Source: Nitrospira sp. BO4 (lineage in GTDB: Bacteria > Nitrospirota > Nitrospiria > Nitrospirales > Nitrospiraceae). Taken from it: a DNA stretch of 64,000 bases. Below are positions 18,463 to 27,971 of the stretch, piece after piece (position 1 is the stretch's first letter; the number at the start of each line of letters is the position of its first letter). Location: assembly GCA_030144965.1 (NCBI GenBank), contig JAMPUU010000017.1:310001-374000 (forward strand). The letters are read 5' to 3'. The notes under the pieces are model-generated. The model was not told the DNA's origin and searched no databases. It saw nothing but the letters and a program-made list of their open reading frames with translations. The translations under genes and the position numbers were made by a program.

Positions 18463-19122
18463 TTATTTTTCCATATCCGGTTGCGCGCTCGTGACCGCTT
18501 GAGATCGTCGTTCCAACCAGACTTTGGGGTACTGCACGCGGCCAAGCAAACGGAAACCGTCCAACGCGTCATGGAGAAGTGCGCGCCGTTTCTCGACATC
18601 CGGCTCGTTCGCTTTGGCCTGTTCCCGCAATTGCCCGACCCACTCGACGAACTCGATGAACTGGGTATCGAGGACATGTTCCAGATCTTCCTTGATGAAT
18701 CCGGAGAGGGCCGGCGCCACTCCGCTTGTACTGATCGCCACACGGACGTGTCCCGCCGCCACCACCGCCGGCATCGTGACACTGCTCGCTTCCGGATAGT
18801 CGACCGACCAGAGCAGCACGCGCTTCTCCCTGGCTTTGGCCGACAGCATCTGCGCGAAATCGCGCTCCCCTCGGAGCGTGTTGAGAATGAGAATGGCGTG
18901 TTCAAGGTCCGCGTCTCGAAAATGGCGGCCGCGATGGATGATCTTGCCCGAAGCCGCCAACTGACGCAGCGATTCGTTCAGCGTAGGGCTGATCACAGTC
19001 ACACGCGCGCCGGAATCGAGCAGGCGTTGGGATTTTTCCGCCGCCTCCTCATCGCCGCCGATCACCAGGACCAGCCAGCCTTTTACGTCCAGGACAAGAG
19101 GAAAGCCAGGATTCGCAGCCAT
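18463..19122 (-). CDS. Precorrin-2 dehydrogenase / sirohydrochlorin ferrochelatase
   Basis: A CysG N-domain/Met8p-type protein that oxidises precorrin-2 to sirohydrochlorin with NAD and may insert iron to give siroheme, the cofactor of nitrite and sulfite reductases. The start MAANPGFPLVLDVKGW at 19122 fits the family; the open frame continues upstream without support. Motifs visible: LVIGGDEEAAEKSQRLLDSG (NAD fold), and the dimer/chelatase region STSGVAPALSGFIKEDLE. Length 219 is normal for stand-alone members. It should work with HemA upstream in the siroheme branch. Confidence 0.88.
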   Translation of the reverse strand: MAANPGFPLVLDVKGWLVLVIGGDEEAAEKSQRLLDSGARVTVISPTLNESLRQLAASGKIIHRGRHFRDADLEHAILILNTLRGERDFAQMLSAKAREKRVLLWSVDYPEASSVTMPAVVAAGHVRVAISTSGVAPALSGFIKEDLEHVLDTQFIEFVEWVGQLREQAKANEPDVEKRRALLHDALDGFRLLGRVQYPKVWLERRSQAVTSAQPDMEK

Positions 19123-19343
19123 GATGGTACTCCCGTTTCGACTGAGGGGGCCAGTATCCGAGAATGTGCCTCGGCATGCAAGAGGCTTTTGGACGGAATG
19201 TCCCGACTCCACTTTTGATCGAGGCCTGGTTATAATGCGGCGCTCTCGATCGGGCGGGAGAGGTGAGGGGGAAGCTTCAAACTAGCAGGACGTGTGTGAA
19301 GACACGGGATGTGAAGCACAGATGATTCAGCCGGGAACGACCC

Positions 19344-19889
19344 TCACGTGTCGGCGGGATCCGCATCCAACTCCATGTTCCAGTACAGATAGTCACGCCA
19401 GCTTTCCGGCGTGTTGCGAATGCCGATGGTGATGGTAATGACGGGGCTCCACCGGGGTTTCACCGGCCGCTTTTTCAACCGCATGCCGGCTTCTTCCGGA
19501 GTCCGCCCGCTCTTACGATTGTTGCAGCGCCAGCAGGCGGTCACGATATTTTCCCATGTCTTTTTTCCGCCTTTGGCGATGGGCACGACATGGTCGAACG
19601 TCAGTTCTTCGGTTCGGAATCTGTGATTGCAGTATTGGCAACAGTAGCCGTCTCGCGTAAAAATATTGATACGGGAAAACTTGACCGCGCGATGACTGTC
19701 CTTCAACTTCACCAGCTTCAAGAGCCGCATCACGGCCGGAAGTTTGATCGACAGAGAGATTCCGTGGATCTCGCGGTCGTAGACCTCCAACACTTCGACT
19801 TTTCCTTGCCAGAGAAGCGCGATCGCTTTTTGCCAATGCACGACCCGCAGGGGTTCATAGGTCGCGTTCAGCAGGAGGGTCATTTCCAT
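19344..19889 (-). CDS. HNH endonuclease family protein
   Basis: A 181-residue protein common in bacteria, with an N-terminal PUA-like segment (LNATYEPLRVVHWQKAIALL) and a C-terminal HNH domain. The zinc Cys pairs are CQYC and CWRC, and the catalytic part reads FDHVVPIAKGGKKTWENIV, with the Asn in CWRCNNRKS. The start has GAGG upstream. Despite the nuclease motif, members of this conserved group are widespread housekeeping proteins of unknown role, and nothing here marks it as mobile or as part of a restriction system. Confidence 0.85.
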   Translation of the reverse strand: MEMTLLLNATYEPLRVVHWQKAIALLWQGKVEVLEVYDREIHGISLSIKLPAVMRLLKLVKLKDSHRAVKFSRINIFTRDGYCCQYCNHRFRTEELTFDHVVPIAKGGKKTWENIVTACWRCNNRKSGRTPEEAGMRLKKRPVKPRWSPVITITIGIRNTPESWRDYLYWNMELDADPADT

Positions 19890-20038
19890 GCAGAAACCTC
19901 ATCCCCATTCGGGCCTCCAAGAGGGTCGTGGAGCGTGTCCGCGGGGCAGGACTACTTGGTGATAGTTCTATGCCATAAGGTGGCTGTTAAATCAAGCAAG
20001 CGCCCATCTGATGCCGCATACGGCGGACCCCCGGAACG

Positions 20039-20377
20039 ATGACCATGACGAACGATTTCGTCAAAGCAGCCTTCACGCACGAGATTCCACCCGGCACGGG
20101 ACGAACCGTCGAAATCGACGGGATTTGGATTGCGCTCTTCAACGTGGACGGAATGTTTTATGCGGTCGACAACACCTGCCCCCACGCGGGCGGTCCGCTT
20201 GGGGAAGGAAAGCTCTGCGGACCCGTCGTCGAATGTCCCTGGCACGGCTGGAAATTCAGCCTCATGTCAGGCGAACGAGTCGGGAACTCCAACTTCCAAA
20301 TCACCCGTTGTGAGGTGCGCATTCAAGGGAATGAAGTTCAGATCGCCATACCACCGGCGCTCAGAGAGCCGGCTTGA
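20039..20377 (+). CDS. Rieske [2Fe-2S] ferredoxin, NirD-like
   Basis: A 112-residue stand-alone Rieske protein. The cluster ligands are in CPHAGGPL (Cys and His) and CPWHGWKF (Cys and His). Such small proteins pass electrons to oxygenases or are the small subunit of nitrite reductase (NirD). No large subunit is adjacent, so the partner is unknown. An in-frame ATG two codons later (20045) is an equal choice of start. Confidence 0.88.
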   Translation: MTMTNDFVKAAFTHEIPPGTGRTVEIDGIWIALFNVDGMFYAVDNTCPHAGGPLGEGKLCGPVVECPWHGWKFSLMSGERVGNSNFQITRCEVRIQGNEVQIAIPPALREPA

Positions 20378-20428
20378 GACAGCTGCCGCACCGTCGATCG
20401 GAGAACATCGCTTTCCAGCACCGACAAT

Positions 20429-20911
20429 CTAACTCTGTGACGGACCCGGTGGCGATGGAACAGGTCGCTCATCGGCATCGGCCGCTTTCGGGGTCACGCC
20501 GTCCGCCGGCAACGAGGCGGCGTTGACCTTCTTGAGTTGAAGATGGGCATGCCAGATGAACTCCCGCTCGAACCATTGACCATGTACACCTTGATCGCGA
20601 AGTTGCACGCGGATTTCGTAGATATCTCCATCGACGTGCTTGACGCGCCATTCTCCGAGCCGAACCCCCTGCCCGCGTTCCTTCATCATACGGACATGTT
20701 CAGTCATGGCTTGCAAGATCGTGGGATGTCCGATCGCAGGATGGTTCTGCACCAAGGTCAAGGCTTCAGCCTCTTGCTGCCCTCTCGGTGGAGTCGCCGA
20801 CGGCAACGTGGTCCACGCATAGTACAGTCCGGCCAGCAGCAGAAGAAGGACGACCGCATAGTTGACGACACGCGCGCCGAGCGATCGGGAGATGGTGGCA
20901 CTCTCAGTCAT
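20429..20911 (-). CDS. Single-pass membrane protein of unknown function
   Basis: A 160-residue protein with one transmembrane helix (VVNYAVVLLLLLAGLYYAW) near residues 18-36 and a periplasmic domain of about 100 residues. That part reads like a small mixed fold (VRLGEWRVKHVDGDIYEIRV and then REFIWHAHLQ), similar in style to proteins that handle charged or amphipathic ligands, but I do not recognise a family. The tail is Pro-rich. It converges with the Rieske gene at 50 bp. Confidence 0.6.
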   Translation of the reverse strand: MTESATISRSLGARVVNYAVVLLLLLAGLYYAWTTLPSATPPRGQQEAEALTLVQNHPAIGHPTILQAMTEHVRMMKERGQGVRLGEWRVKHVDGDIYEIRVQLRDQGVHGQWFEREFIWHAHLQLKKVNAASLPADGVTPKAADADERPVPSPPGPSQS

Positions 20912-21099
20912 GACGGGCATTGTCTCCGTCGAAATGATTCATGTTCGGAAGCGCTCAGGTTGAAGCATCTTAGGAAGGCTCGGACATCATGTCAATGCGC
21001 GCCCGACGCACGGGACGAAGGCCGCTTGTTTGGTGAAAAGCCGGTGTGTTACAAGTACCAACACACGTTGTCACAGTCGGCGGCAGATGAGTCGAATGC

Positions 21100-21543
21100 A
21101 TGAAGTTCTTCTTGTACGGCGATCTCCTCAATCCCTCACAACTTAAACGGCGGGCCCCGGAACACAGATTTCTGGGCCTCGCGACTCTGCCGGACCATAC
21201 CGTCAAATTTTGCCGCTGGTCGGCGCAATGGCGGTGTGGGCTCGTCAGCATCGTGCCGTCCCAAGGTGAAAAGACCTGGGGTGGGCTGTTCGAACTGACG
21301 GATGAAGACGTGAAGATCATGGATCAGTTTGAACAGGATGTTCCGCAAGGCGCCTACCGGCACCTGCAAGTCACCGTCGCAACGGAGACCGGGGAAAAAG
21401 AACTGGTCACCACCTATGCGGCGAATCCGATCGGCAAGTTCAAACCGAAAGATCACTATCTGGACTGGGTGATCAAGGGCCTCAAACAGTGGAAGTTTCC
21501 GGAGGAAGTGATCCAGCAATGGGAGTGCTATCGGCCACGGTGA
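21100..21543 (+). CDS. Gamma-glutamylcyclotransferase-fold protein
   Basis: A 147-residue protein of the AIG2/GGCT fold. It shows FLYGDLLNPSQLKRR (the YG(T/D)L substrate loop) and the Glu region FEQDVPQGAYRHL. In characterised members this fold cleaves gamma-glutamyl amines with pyroglutamate release; substrates vary. It stands alone, with an adjacent ferredoxin gene 111 bp further on. Confidence 0.8.
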   Translation: MKFFLYGDLLNPSQLKRRAPEHRFLGLATLPDHTVKFCRWSAQWRCGLVSIVPSQGEKTWGGLFELTDEDVKIMDQFEQDVPQGAYRHLQVTVATETGEKELVTTYAANPIGKFKPKDHYLDWVIKGLKQWKFPEEVIQQWECYRPR

Positions 21544-21653
21544 TGCGCGATCACACGGCCGACAGCGTTCAGTGATGACTCGCGAACCAATTTCACGTGT
21601 GAGCCGACGGCTGATGCTGACAGCCGATCGCTCGATTGACTGAAGGAGACCTC

Positions 21654-21980
21654 ATGCCAAAACCCCAATATCATATTCTCGTCTGCACCAATTCCCGTCC
21701 ACCGGGCCATCCCAAACCATCATGCGGATCGGCGGGTGCCGCGCAGCTGCTCATGGCCTTCAATATGGGGCTGATGCAGCGGTCGGTTCCACCGGGCCAA
21801 GTGTTGGTGAGCGCGACAGGCTGCCTCGGCCCCTGCGAACAAGGCCCGACGGTCGTCGTATACCCGGACAACACCTGGTACTCCAAGGTGACCGAAGCCG
21901 ACGTCGCCGCGATCCTCGATGAACATGTGGCGAAAGGAACCCCGGTCGCTCGACTGAATCCCGACGCAGCGTGGAAGTAA
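21654..21980 (+). CDS. Thioredoxin-like [2Fe-2S] ferredoxin
   Basis: A 108-residue thioredoxin-fold ferredoxin. The four ligands are probably C11 (LVCTNSRPPG), C24 (PSCGSAGA) and two in ATGCLGPCEQGPT. The conserved VVVYPDNTWYSKV closes the fold. AAGGAG at 21642 fixes the start at 21654. This family moves electrons in anaerobes and nitrogen-fixing or CO2-fixing bacteria. The partner is not indicated by its neighbours (GGCT, MoaB). Confidence 0.88.
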   Translation: MPKPQYHILVCTNSRPPGHPKPSCGSAGAAQLLMAFNMGLMQRSVPPGQVLVSATGCLGPCEQGPTVVVYPDNTWYSKVTEADVAAILDEHVAKGTPVARLNPDAAWK

Positions 21981-22105
21981 TCAGCACATGACGGACGAGT
22001 CACGCCTTACATCCGACAGCGTGCGCAGAGGAGACTATTTGTTCGTGGAATTGACGGTTGATTTATCACCCGGCATTCCTGCATGTTCATCATAGCGCAC
22101 ACGAT

Positions 22106-22618
22106 ATGAGTGATCCCACCCATCACGAACACAAAGCCCAAGCACCTGGATCCATCGGGGCCATGGTGATCACGAGCAGCGATACCCGCACGCCGGACAC
22201 CGACACCAGCGGCCGGCTGATTCACAAACTGCTCGAAGGACACGGCCATACCGTCGTCGCCTATCACATCGTCAAGGACGAGCCGGGACAGATTCAGTTT
22301 CGAATCGCCCAAGGGACGGTGAATGATGCAGTCCAGGCGATCATCATCAACGGCGGCACGGGAATCTCACGGCGTGATTCGACCTATGAAGCGGCCGCCG
22401 AAATGTTGGAGAAGCGGTTGGATGGATTCGGTGAAATCTTCCGCTATCTGACGTATCAGGAGATCGGTTCGCCGGCGATCATGACCCGCGCACTCGCCGG
22501 CATCGTCAAGGGCCGCGTGCTCTTCTCCATCCCCGGCTCGGAGAATGCCGTCCGCCTGGCGATGGAAAAGCTCATTCTTCCAGAGCTGGGCCACCTGCTG
22601 CAGCAGCTCGCGAAATAG
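22106..22618 (+). CDS. moaB: MoaB/MogA-type molybdopterin protein
   Basis: A 170-residue protein of the MoaB/Mog fold, which adenylylates molybdopterin before molybdenum insertion. Visible motifs: AMVITSSDTRTPDTDTSG, then INGGTGISRRDSTYEA and FSIPGSENAV. The open frame begins at 22058 but the ATG at 22106 gives the usual start, with a His-rich tail of MSDPTHHEHKAQ. Molybdoenzymes such as nitrite oxidoreductase would depend on the pathway, if the host is Nitrospira (inference). Confidence 0.9.
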   Translation: MSDPTHHEHKAQAPGSIGAMVITSSDTRTPDTDTSGRLIHKLLEGHGHTVVAYHIVKDEPGQIQFRIAQGTVNDAVQAIIINGGTGISRRDSTYEAAAEMLEKRLDGFGEIFRYLTYQEIGSPAIMTRALAGIVKGRVLFSIPGSENAVRLAMEKLILPELGHLLQQLAK

Positions 22619-22829
22619 CCTGACAATCAACAGCTGCCCGTTTGAAACGCACCTTAGCGAGGAAGGACGCTCAAAACGGTTATCCACCGAGGCCGCAAGG
22701 AGTGTGAAGACTGAGGCGTATTCTTCTCACCCTCCCGCCCCGAGCTGCCAGATCAGCTCTCTCCCGGTAGGGTACGTCGCAAGGACACACACGACTGAGA
22801 ACAAAGTTGGTGGCCGTTTTCAGCGTCGG

Positions 22830-23264
22830 TTAGTCCTGAGTAATCTTCGGTTCGTCGTACGTCACGTCCGTCGAAATCTTCGATTGCGCGTAGCGCTTAT
22901 AGTGCAGCAGCAGGTCGCGCACGGAGACGACGCCGGAGATCTCGCCGTTCTTGGTGACGCCGAGATGGCGCACGCCCAAGTCCGCCATCATGTCCTGCGC
23001 GTCATCGACCGATTGACTCCCCTCGATCGTGCAAATCGGAGCCGTCATGATCTTCTCGACGGTAAGTTTTCCCAGCGGCTTCCCGGTTGCCACGGCCCTC
23101 CGCACGATATCGGTATCCGTCACGATTCCCACCAATTTCTTGCCCTTTTTGACCAGCAGCGATCCTAGACGCGCCCGTAGCATCGTCTTGGCCGCGCTGG
23201 CGATCGAGGTCTTCGGCCCGATGGACTTTGGACGCTTGTTCGCAATCTGACTCACGGTAGCCAT
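22830..23264 (-). CDS. Two-CBS-domain protein
   Basis: A 144-residue protein made almost only of a CBS pair (about 14-68 and 78-135), which usually binds adenine nucleotides and acts as an energy sensor. Each half shows the expected hydrophobic pattern with VGIVTDTDIVRR and ISGVVSVRDLLLHY. GGAGG precedes the ATG. With no enzyme domain of its own it probably regulates another protein. The 210 bp between it and moaB hold nothing I can recognise. Confidence 0.85.
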   Translation of the reverse strand: MATVSQIANKRPKSIGPKTSIASAAKTMLRARLGSLLVKKGKKLVGIVTDTDIVRRAVATGKPLGKLTVEKIMTAPICTIEGSQSVDDAQDMMADLGVRHLGVTKNGEISGVVSVRDLLLHYKRYAQSKISTDVTYDEPKITQD

Positions 23265-23454
23265 TCATTCCTCCCTATTAGATTCATCGTATCGCGATGG
23301 ATTGCCGACATTCGCACTCCGGTATCGTTCAATCGAGCGTAGATTATCACGAATGGTCAGACACGTGCGAGGCTGTTTACACTCATGGCAGAATGTTCGT
23401 CACAAGATTCTGGTTGGCATAGCGAGACAGGTGCCGTGACCCGACAATCGAAAC

Positions 23455-24483
23455 TTAGCAGACAAGCACGATCTTGCCGAAAAACTTCCGGCTGGCCATC
23501 AGCTCTTGCGCGGCACGGGCCTCCGGGAGCGGAAACGTACGATCGATCACGGAAATCAACCGCCCTTGCCCCATGAGCTCCGCGGCTTTCACCAGCTCCG
23601 CCCGCGTTCCCATATAGGAGCCCTTGATGGTCAACTGGCGAGAATAGACGTAGCGCAGATTCAACGTAACCTCGCCACCGGTCGTTGCGCCACACGTGAC
23701 CAATCGCCCGCCTTTGGCGAGGGATTCGACACAGGTGTTCCATACCTCCGGTCCGATGTGTTCGACGACGACATCGACGCCCCGGCCTTCCGTCAGCAGC
23801 CGGACTCGTTCCGCCACATTCTCCTTGCCATGATGAATCACAGCATCGGCTCCCAAAATCACGGCCTTGGGAATCTTGTCATCGCTCCCGACCGTCGTCA
23901 GCACTCGCGCTCCGGCCAGCTTCGCCAGCTGCACGGCCATCATGCCGACACCGCTCCCCGCTCCCATCACGAGAATGGTTTCCCCATGCTGAAGTCCCGC
24001 TAATGCGAACAGCATATGCGAGGCCGTCACCGAGACCAGCGGGAACGCGGCGGCTTGCTGAAACGACAGATTCTCGGGTATCGGCAGCACATTCTGGAAC
24101 GGAACCGCGACATACTCGGCATACCCGCCGTGCCTCATGGCTCCAAGAAGCCCATAAGTCCGGCACATATTGTCGCGGCCTGCCAGGCAATACTCGCATC
24201 TCCAGCAACTCATGCCGGGCCACACAAAGACCCGTGCCCCACGAGCGACCCCTTCGACTTGGGCTCCTATTTCTTCGACCGTTCCGGAGACATCGGAACC
24301 AAGGACATGTGGGAAGGGAACGGTATAGGCAGGGCTTCCCTGTCTCACCCAGATGTCGAGATGATTCAGCGCGCAGGCCTGTACCCGAACCAAAACTTCT
24401 TGCGGCCCGACCTGCGGCATCGGCAGCTCGTCATACGCAAGCTTGTCCGCTCCACCATGCTCGCGAAACACCACAGCCTTCAT
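23455..24483 (-). CDS. Zinc-dependent alcohol dehydrogenase family oxidoreductase
   Basis: A 342-residue medium-chain dehydrogenase. The start MKAVVFREHGGADKLAY at 24483 follows a GGAGAG; upstream open frame is unsupported. The structural zinc motif CWRCEYCLAGRDNMC is near residues 95-109, the NAD(P) fold reads VMGAGSGVGMMAVQLAK, and the end KFFGKIVLV is typical of the quinone-oxidoreductase-like branch. The substrate is not predictable. It is a single gene. Confidence 0.88.
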   Translation of the reverse strand: MKAVVFREHGGADKLAYDELPMPQVGPQEVLVRVQACALNHLDIWVRQGSPAYTVPFPHVLGSDVSGTVEEIGAQVEGVARGARVFVWPGMSCWRCEYCLAGRDNMCRTYGLLGAMRHGGYAEYVAVPFQNVLPIPENLSFQQAAAFPLVSVTASHMLFALAGLQHGETILVMGAGSGVGMMAVQLAKLAGARVLTTVGSDDKIPKAVILGADAVIHHGKENVAERVRLLTEGRGVDVVVEHIGPEVWNTCVESLAKGGRLVTCGATTGGEVTLNLRYVYSRQLTIKGSYMGTRAELVKAAELMGQGRLISVIDRTFPLPEARAAQELMASRKFFGKIVLVC

Positions 24484-24683
24484 CTCTCCACACCCTCCTC
24501 TTACATGAAGTTTTGAAACCACGGGACGGTCGAACGCACCGAGGACGGTATGATTGATCCTCGATTGCGCGCGTTGAACGAGCACCGCCCTTGACTTACA
24601 TATATAAATGGAACTTGTGTGCCGCGTTCGGCGAGCAGGAGGACAACCATACCGGCCTCTCTAAATAGGCTCGGCCTGCCGTT

Positions 24684-25613
24684 TCAAAACTTCAATGTCC
24701 CCTCCACCACCATCACACACTGACCGCCGACCGTCACGCCTTGGATGACCTCGTCATCCGACTTCACCTGCACAAGAATCCTGGAGGGCCGATCGATCTC
24801 ATACCCTTGCTCGATGAGCACGTCCGTGGTGGGTCCGACTTCCACCACGCCGTTCTGAACCAGATAGGCGCCCAACGCCCCGCCGGCGCTCCCGGTGGCG
24901 GGGTCCTCCAGGATTCCGATCTTCGGCGCAAACATTCTCGCGTGGACGGAGGCGAACGATTCCACCGTCACCGTCGTGAAGACCAGGATGCCGTTGGCGC
25001 CGAAACGCTCGCAGATGTTGATGATGGCCGACGCATCGGGATTGATCGACCGTACGGCCGTCAACGTACGCACCGGCACGATCAAGACCGGCAACCCGGT
25101 CGATACGACTTGGATCGGCCATTTGGTGTCGACAATCACGTGCTTCGGCAAGCCGAGGGCACTTCCGACCAGATACACGTCGTCGATCGCATCGATGGGG
25201 TCGAGAAATTCAGGCTTGGGTTGCGACATGATGACTCGCACCACGCGGCCTTGCTCCGAGTGCAATTCCAGGGGAAACAGCCCGATGTTACATTCCTGCA
25301 TCACGCGCGTGATGCCGTCTTGCATTGGGATTCGCTTCAAATGGGCCAATACGTAAAACGTGCCCAACACCGGATGACCGGCAAACGGAATTTCCTGCGT
25401 CGGGGTGAAAATGCGCAACCGCGCAACCGCGGCCGGGTCGGTCGGCGGGAAGACGAACACCGTCTCAGACAGATTCATCTCTCGCGCGATCTGTTGCAGC
25501 TCATCGTCGGTCAGACCGTCCGCATCGGGAAACACGGCGACAGGATTACCCCCAAACGGCTGAGCGGTGAAGACGTCTGCCTGATAGAATTTGAGAGACC
25601 GCTCTTCAGCCAT
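24684..25613 (-). CDS. PhzF-family isomerase
   Basis: A 309-residue member of the PhzF/diaminopimelate-epimerase fold. In phenazine producers PhzF isomerises DHHA. Here no phenazine genes are near, so the substrate is unknown. It shows FYQADVFTAQPFGGNPVAVF at the start, the catalytic Glu in MNLSETVFVF and the phrase FAGHPVLGT. The C-terminal half repeats the fold with DPATGSAGGALGAYL. Two in-frame ATG codons (25619 and 25613) are possible starts, and neither has a strong ribosome site. Confidence 0.88.
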   Translation of the reverse strand: MAEERSLKFYQADVFTAQPFGGNPVAVFPDADGLTDDELQQIAREMNLSETVFVFPPTDPAAVARLRIFTPTQEIPFAGHPVLGTFYVLAHLKRIPMQDGITRVMQECNIGLFPLELHSEQGRVVRVIMSQPKPEFLDPIDAIDDVYLVGSALGLPKHVIVDTKWPIQVVSTGLPVLIVPVRTLTAVRSINPDASAIINICERFGANGILVFTTVTVESFASVHARMFAPKIGILEDPATGSAGGALGAYLVQNGVVEVGPTTDVLIEQGYEIDRPSRILVQVKSDDEVIQGVTVGGQCVMVVEGTLKF

Positions 25614-25744
25614 GATCATTTCGGGAGCCGTTCACTGTTTCCCCTCCTTGGTGTTCATTTCGGATATCCTGACGACACAAAAAAACTATCGGCCTGATTT
25701 GACAGGTCGAATCCAATTTTGTCAGACTCGGCCCCGTGGACCAC

Positions 25745-25999
25745 ATGACCGAACAAGACATCGCCCACGCCCTGGAGGTTCTGGAACTCACCTTCCCCAT
25801 CACCTCCGAAGACCTGGAGCGGGCGAGACGTGTGCAGCTGTATACCTGGAATCCTTCGCGCTATGCCGGCCTCACCAACAATCCTAAGACCTACATGCAG
25901 ATGTTTCAGAAAGCCGAAGCCATGACTCGGACAATTGAAGCCGCCTACGCGTTGCTCTCGGCTGTCCTCGTCCCGGATGACGAACCCACCGCCCAGTAG
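25745..25999 (+). CDS. Small helical protein, possibly J-domain-like
   Basis: An 84-residue, largely helical protein (MTEQDIAHALEVLELTFPIT..). The pattern ALEVLEL..ITSEDLERARR followed by a second helix ending IEAAYALLSA recalls a J-domain helix II/III arrangement, but the HPD motif is absent (YAGLTNN is in its place), so it would not stimulate Hsp70 in the usual way. It ends 4 bp before the convergent radical SAM gene. Function unknown. Confidence 0.55.
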   Translation: MTEQDIAHALEVLELTFPITSEDLERARRVQLYTWNPSRYAGLTNNPKTYMQMFQKAEAMTRTIEAAYALLSAVLVPDDEPTAQ

Positions 26000-26002
26000 C
26001 CT

Positions 26003-27952
26003 TCAGCCGCCGACCTCGTGACTTGTGACGCGCGACATCCCTTCGTCCCCTTGCGAATGGGCCACCGGCCAAGTAATCAACCCTGACACCCCTTCGGGCG
26101 AACCGACCGGTTGTGCCTGCCGCGCATAGATTTGCGGCAACCGGTTCGTCCCGAACTTCGAGATATAGAGAAACACGTGCTCGCGCGAGTTCACGCGTAC
26201 GGCCCAGGGATGAAAATCGTGCTTATAAAATTCCCCACAGAGCTGCATCGCGTCGAGACACGACAGCGTGCTCGGGTCATTCAACGTATAGTAGTAGTCC
26301 AACGGGAGATCGTACTCTTCCTGCTTGTGAATCGTCATGCCGAATTGTTCCGGGCGCCGCACCATCGGCGTGTGGCGATAGGCGACGAAGTAAAACAGTT
26401 CCAGGGAGTGGATCACCGGCTGGTTCTCTAGGACGAACCCGCGGGTTTCCATCGCCTCCTCGAGCGTTTCACCAGGGAATCCGTAGAAGGCCATCACATG
26501 GTTCCAAATTCCGGCCTGCGCCGCCATCACGAGATTACGCTGGATGACACTCTTCTTGGCATGCTTGTCCATGAGGTTCAAGACCCGCTCGTTCGCCGAC
26601 TCCATCCCATAATAGAGCGTGCAGCAACCGGCCTTGGCCGCGAGGTCCCAGGTCGCTTGATCTTGAAGTGTTTCTTCAAAGCGAATGAGCGTCGTCCACT
26701 TGATCCCGACGTCTTGGTCGACTAATAGCTGCGAGACCTTCTTGAACAAGGCGGGCGGATAGGACTCATCGCTGAACAAAAAGTGCCGGCAATGGTACTT
26801 GTCGCGCAGCGCCTTGATCTGATCGATCACCAGTTGGGCCGGCATTCCGCGGTACTGATCGAAATACCCCTGGCCATGGTCGCAGAACGTACAGCGGCCC
26901 CAGTAGCAGCCGCGTGTCGCCAAGTAGGGAATGATGAGTTCCGGAACGAAGTAGCGATCCAGCGGCATCCCATCAAAATCCGGCAAGGGCAGCGCAGCCG
27001 TCTTCTCGGTGTAGATCTCCGGATTGCGGTGAAGACCTGACGCATCGCGATAGATCAAGTTGGGGACGGAAGCGAGCAGCCGCTGACCGTTCAACGCTTC
27101 GATGAGCCACAACAATGCATGCTCACCTTCATAAAGAATGGCTGAATCAAAGACTTCAGTGAAAAATCTCTCGTGATTGACGAGATCTTCGTGCAGCCGG
27201 GTGATGATGTTGCCGCCGACCACCACGTGCACGTGCGGGAAGGTTTCTTTGATCATCTTGCCGAAGGTCAGACCGGCCAACAGCTGCATCTGTGTTCCGA
27301 TGGAAATCCCGACCACATCCGGCTGCTCCCTCGCCACGTCCGGCATGACCAGCTGATTGCAGAGATCCCGATAGACGTTCACCTGCTCGTCTTCCAAACA
27401 GGCAAACACTTCCTTCGAGACACCGGGGCGATATCCGAGATTGCTTTCCATCGGATAAAACACGAGCGAAGCGGGATAGTAGGCCGCGGAGATATAGGCC
27501 ATCGTCTCGCGAAACGTATTGAGTGCCCCTTCCAGCGTCTCGGCCTCATAGAAACGCTCGCCGCGTACGATCCGCTTGGCATCCTCGGCTCGATCCGCCA
27601 GATCGAAAACGTCGAGGGTATAGGCCTGCTCGATGACCGCCATCTGACTCATGTCCCGCTCGGTCAGAGCTCCCGCCTTCTCTTTCTCTTGCAGGGCCTT
27701 CAACTGCATGCCCAATCGAGCCTTCACCCAAATCAGAAACTCCATGCTGAAAAAGTGATCCCACATCCCGATGTTGATATCGCGCTGGATGACCGTATGA
27801 CCGGCCTCGCGCAAGACAGCGGTGAGCGACGGCAGGGCGAGATATGGCGCCGTCGGCACCCACTCGGGCGGAAAAATGAGCATGACCTTGGAGGTCTTGC
27901 GCTCTTCTTGCTTGATTGGAGTTAATCCGCTGATTTGAACAAGTCCGCTCAT
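26003..27952 (-). CDS. Cobalamin-binding-fold radical SAM enzyme, copy 2
   Basis: A 649-residue B12-binding-domain radical SAM protein. The N-terminal half (about 20-300) has the Rossmann-like B12 fold (PDVVGISIGTQMQ and VVVGGNIITR), though the DxHxxG cobalamin-ligand motif is not seen. The cluster motif CYWGRCTFC at C349, C354 and C357 spaces the cysteines as CX4CX2C, not the usual CX3CX2C. After it come DHGQGYFDQYRGMP and the barrel motifs (SDESYPPALF, YYGMESANERVL, FYGFPGETLEEAM). The gene starts 19 bp after its paralogue, and they surely form one operon. Products of such enzymes range from methylations to ring formation; this one is unassigned. Confidence 0.85.
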   Translation of the reverse strand: MSGLVQISGLTPIKQEERKTSKVMLIFPPEWVPTAPYLALPSLTAVLREAGHTVIQRDINIGMWDHFFSMEFLIWVKARLGMQLKALQEKEKAGALTERDMSQMAVIEQAYTLDVFDLADRAEDAKRIVRGERFYEAETLEGALNTFRETMAYISAAYYPASLVFYPMESNLGYRPGVSKEVFACLEDEQVNVYRDLCNQLVMPDVAREQPDVVGISIGTQMQLLAGLTFGKMIKETFPHVHVVVGGNIITRLHEDLVNHERFFTEVFDSAILYEGEHALLWLIEALNGQRLLASVPNLIYRDASGLHRNPEIYTEKTAALPLPDFDGMPLDRYFVPELIIPYLATRGCYWGRCTFCDHGQGYFDQYRGMPAQLVIDQIKALRDKYHCRHFLFSDESYPPALFKKVSQLLVDQDVGIKWTTLIRFEETLQDQATWDLAAKAGCCTLYYGMESANERVLNLMDKHAKKSVIQRNLVMAAQAGIWNHVMAFYGFPGETLEEAMETRGFVLENQPVIHSLELFYFVAYRHTPMVRRPEQFGMTIHKQEEYDLPLDYYYTLNDPSTLSCLDAMQLCGEFYKHDFHPWAVRVNSREHVFLYISKFGTNRLPQIYARQAQPVGSPEGVSGLITWPVAHSQGDEGMSRVTSHEVGG

Positions 27953-27971
27953 GACTCAGCTTTCATTCTGC

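Noticed and set aside
24591-24620. AT-rich word TACATATATAAATG as a promoter
   Set aside because: No -35 partner facing the dehydrogenase gene; not supported.
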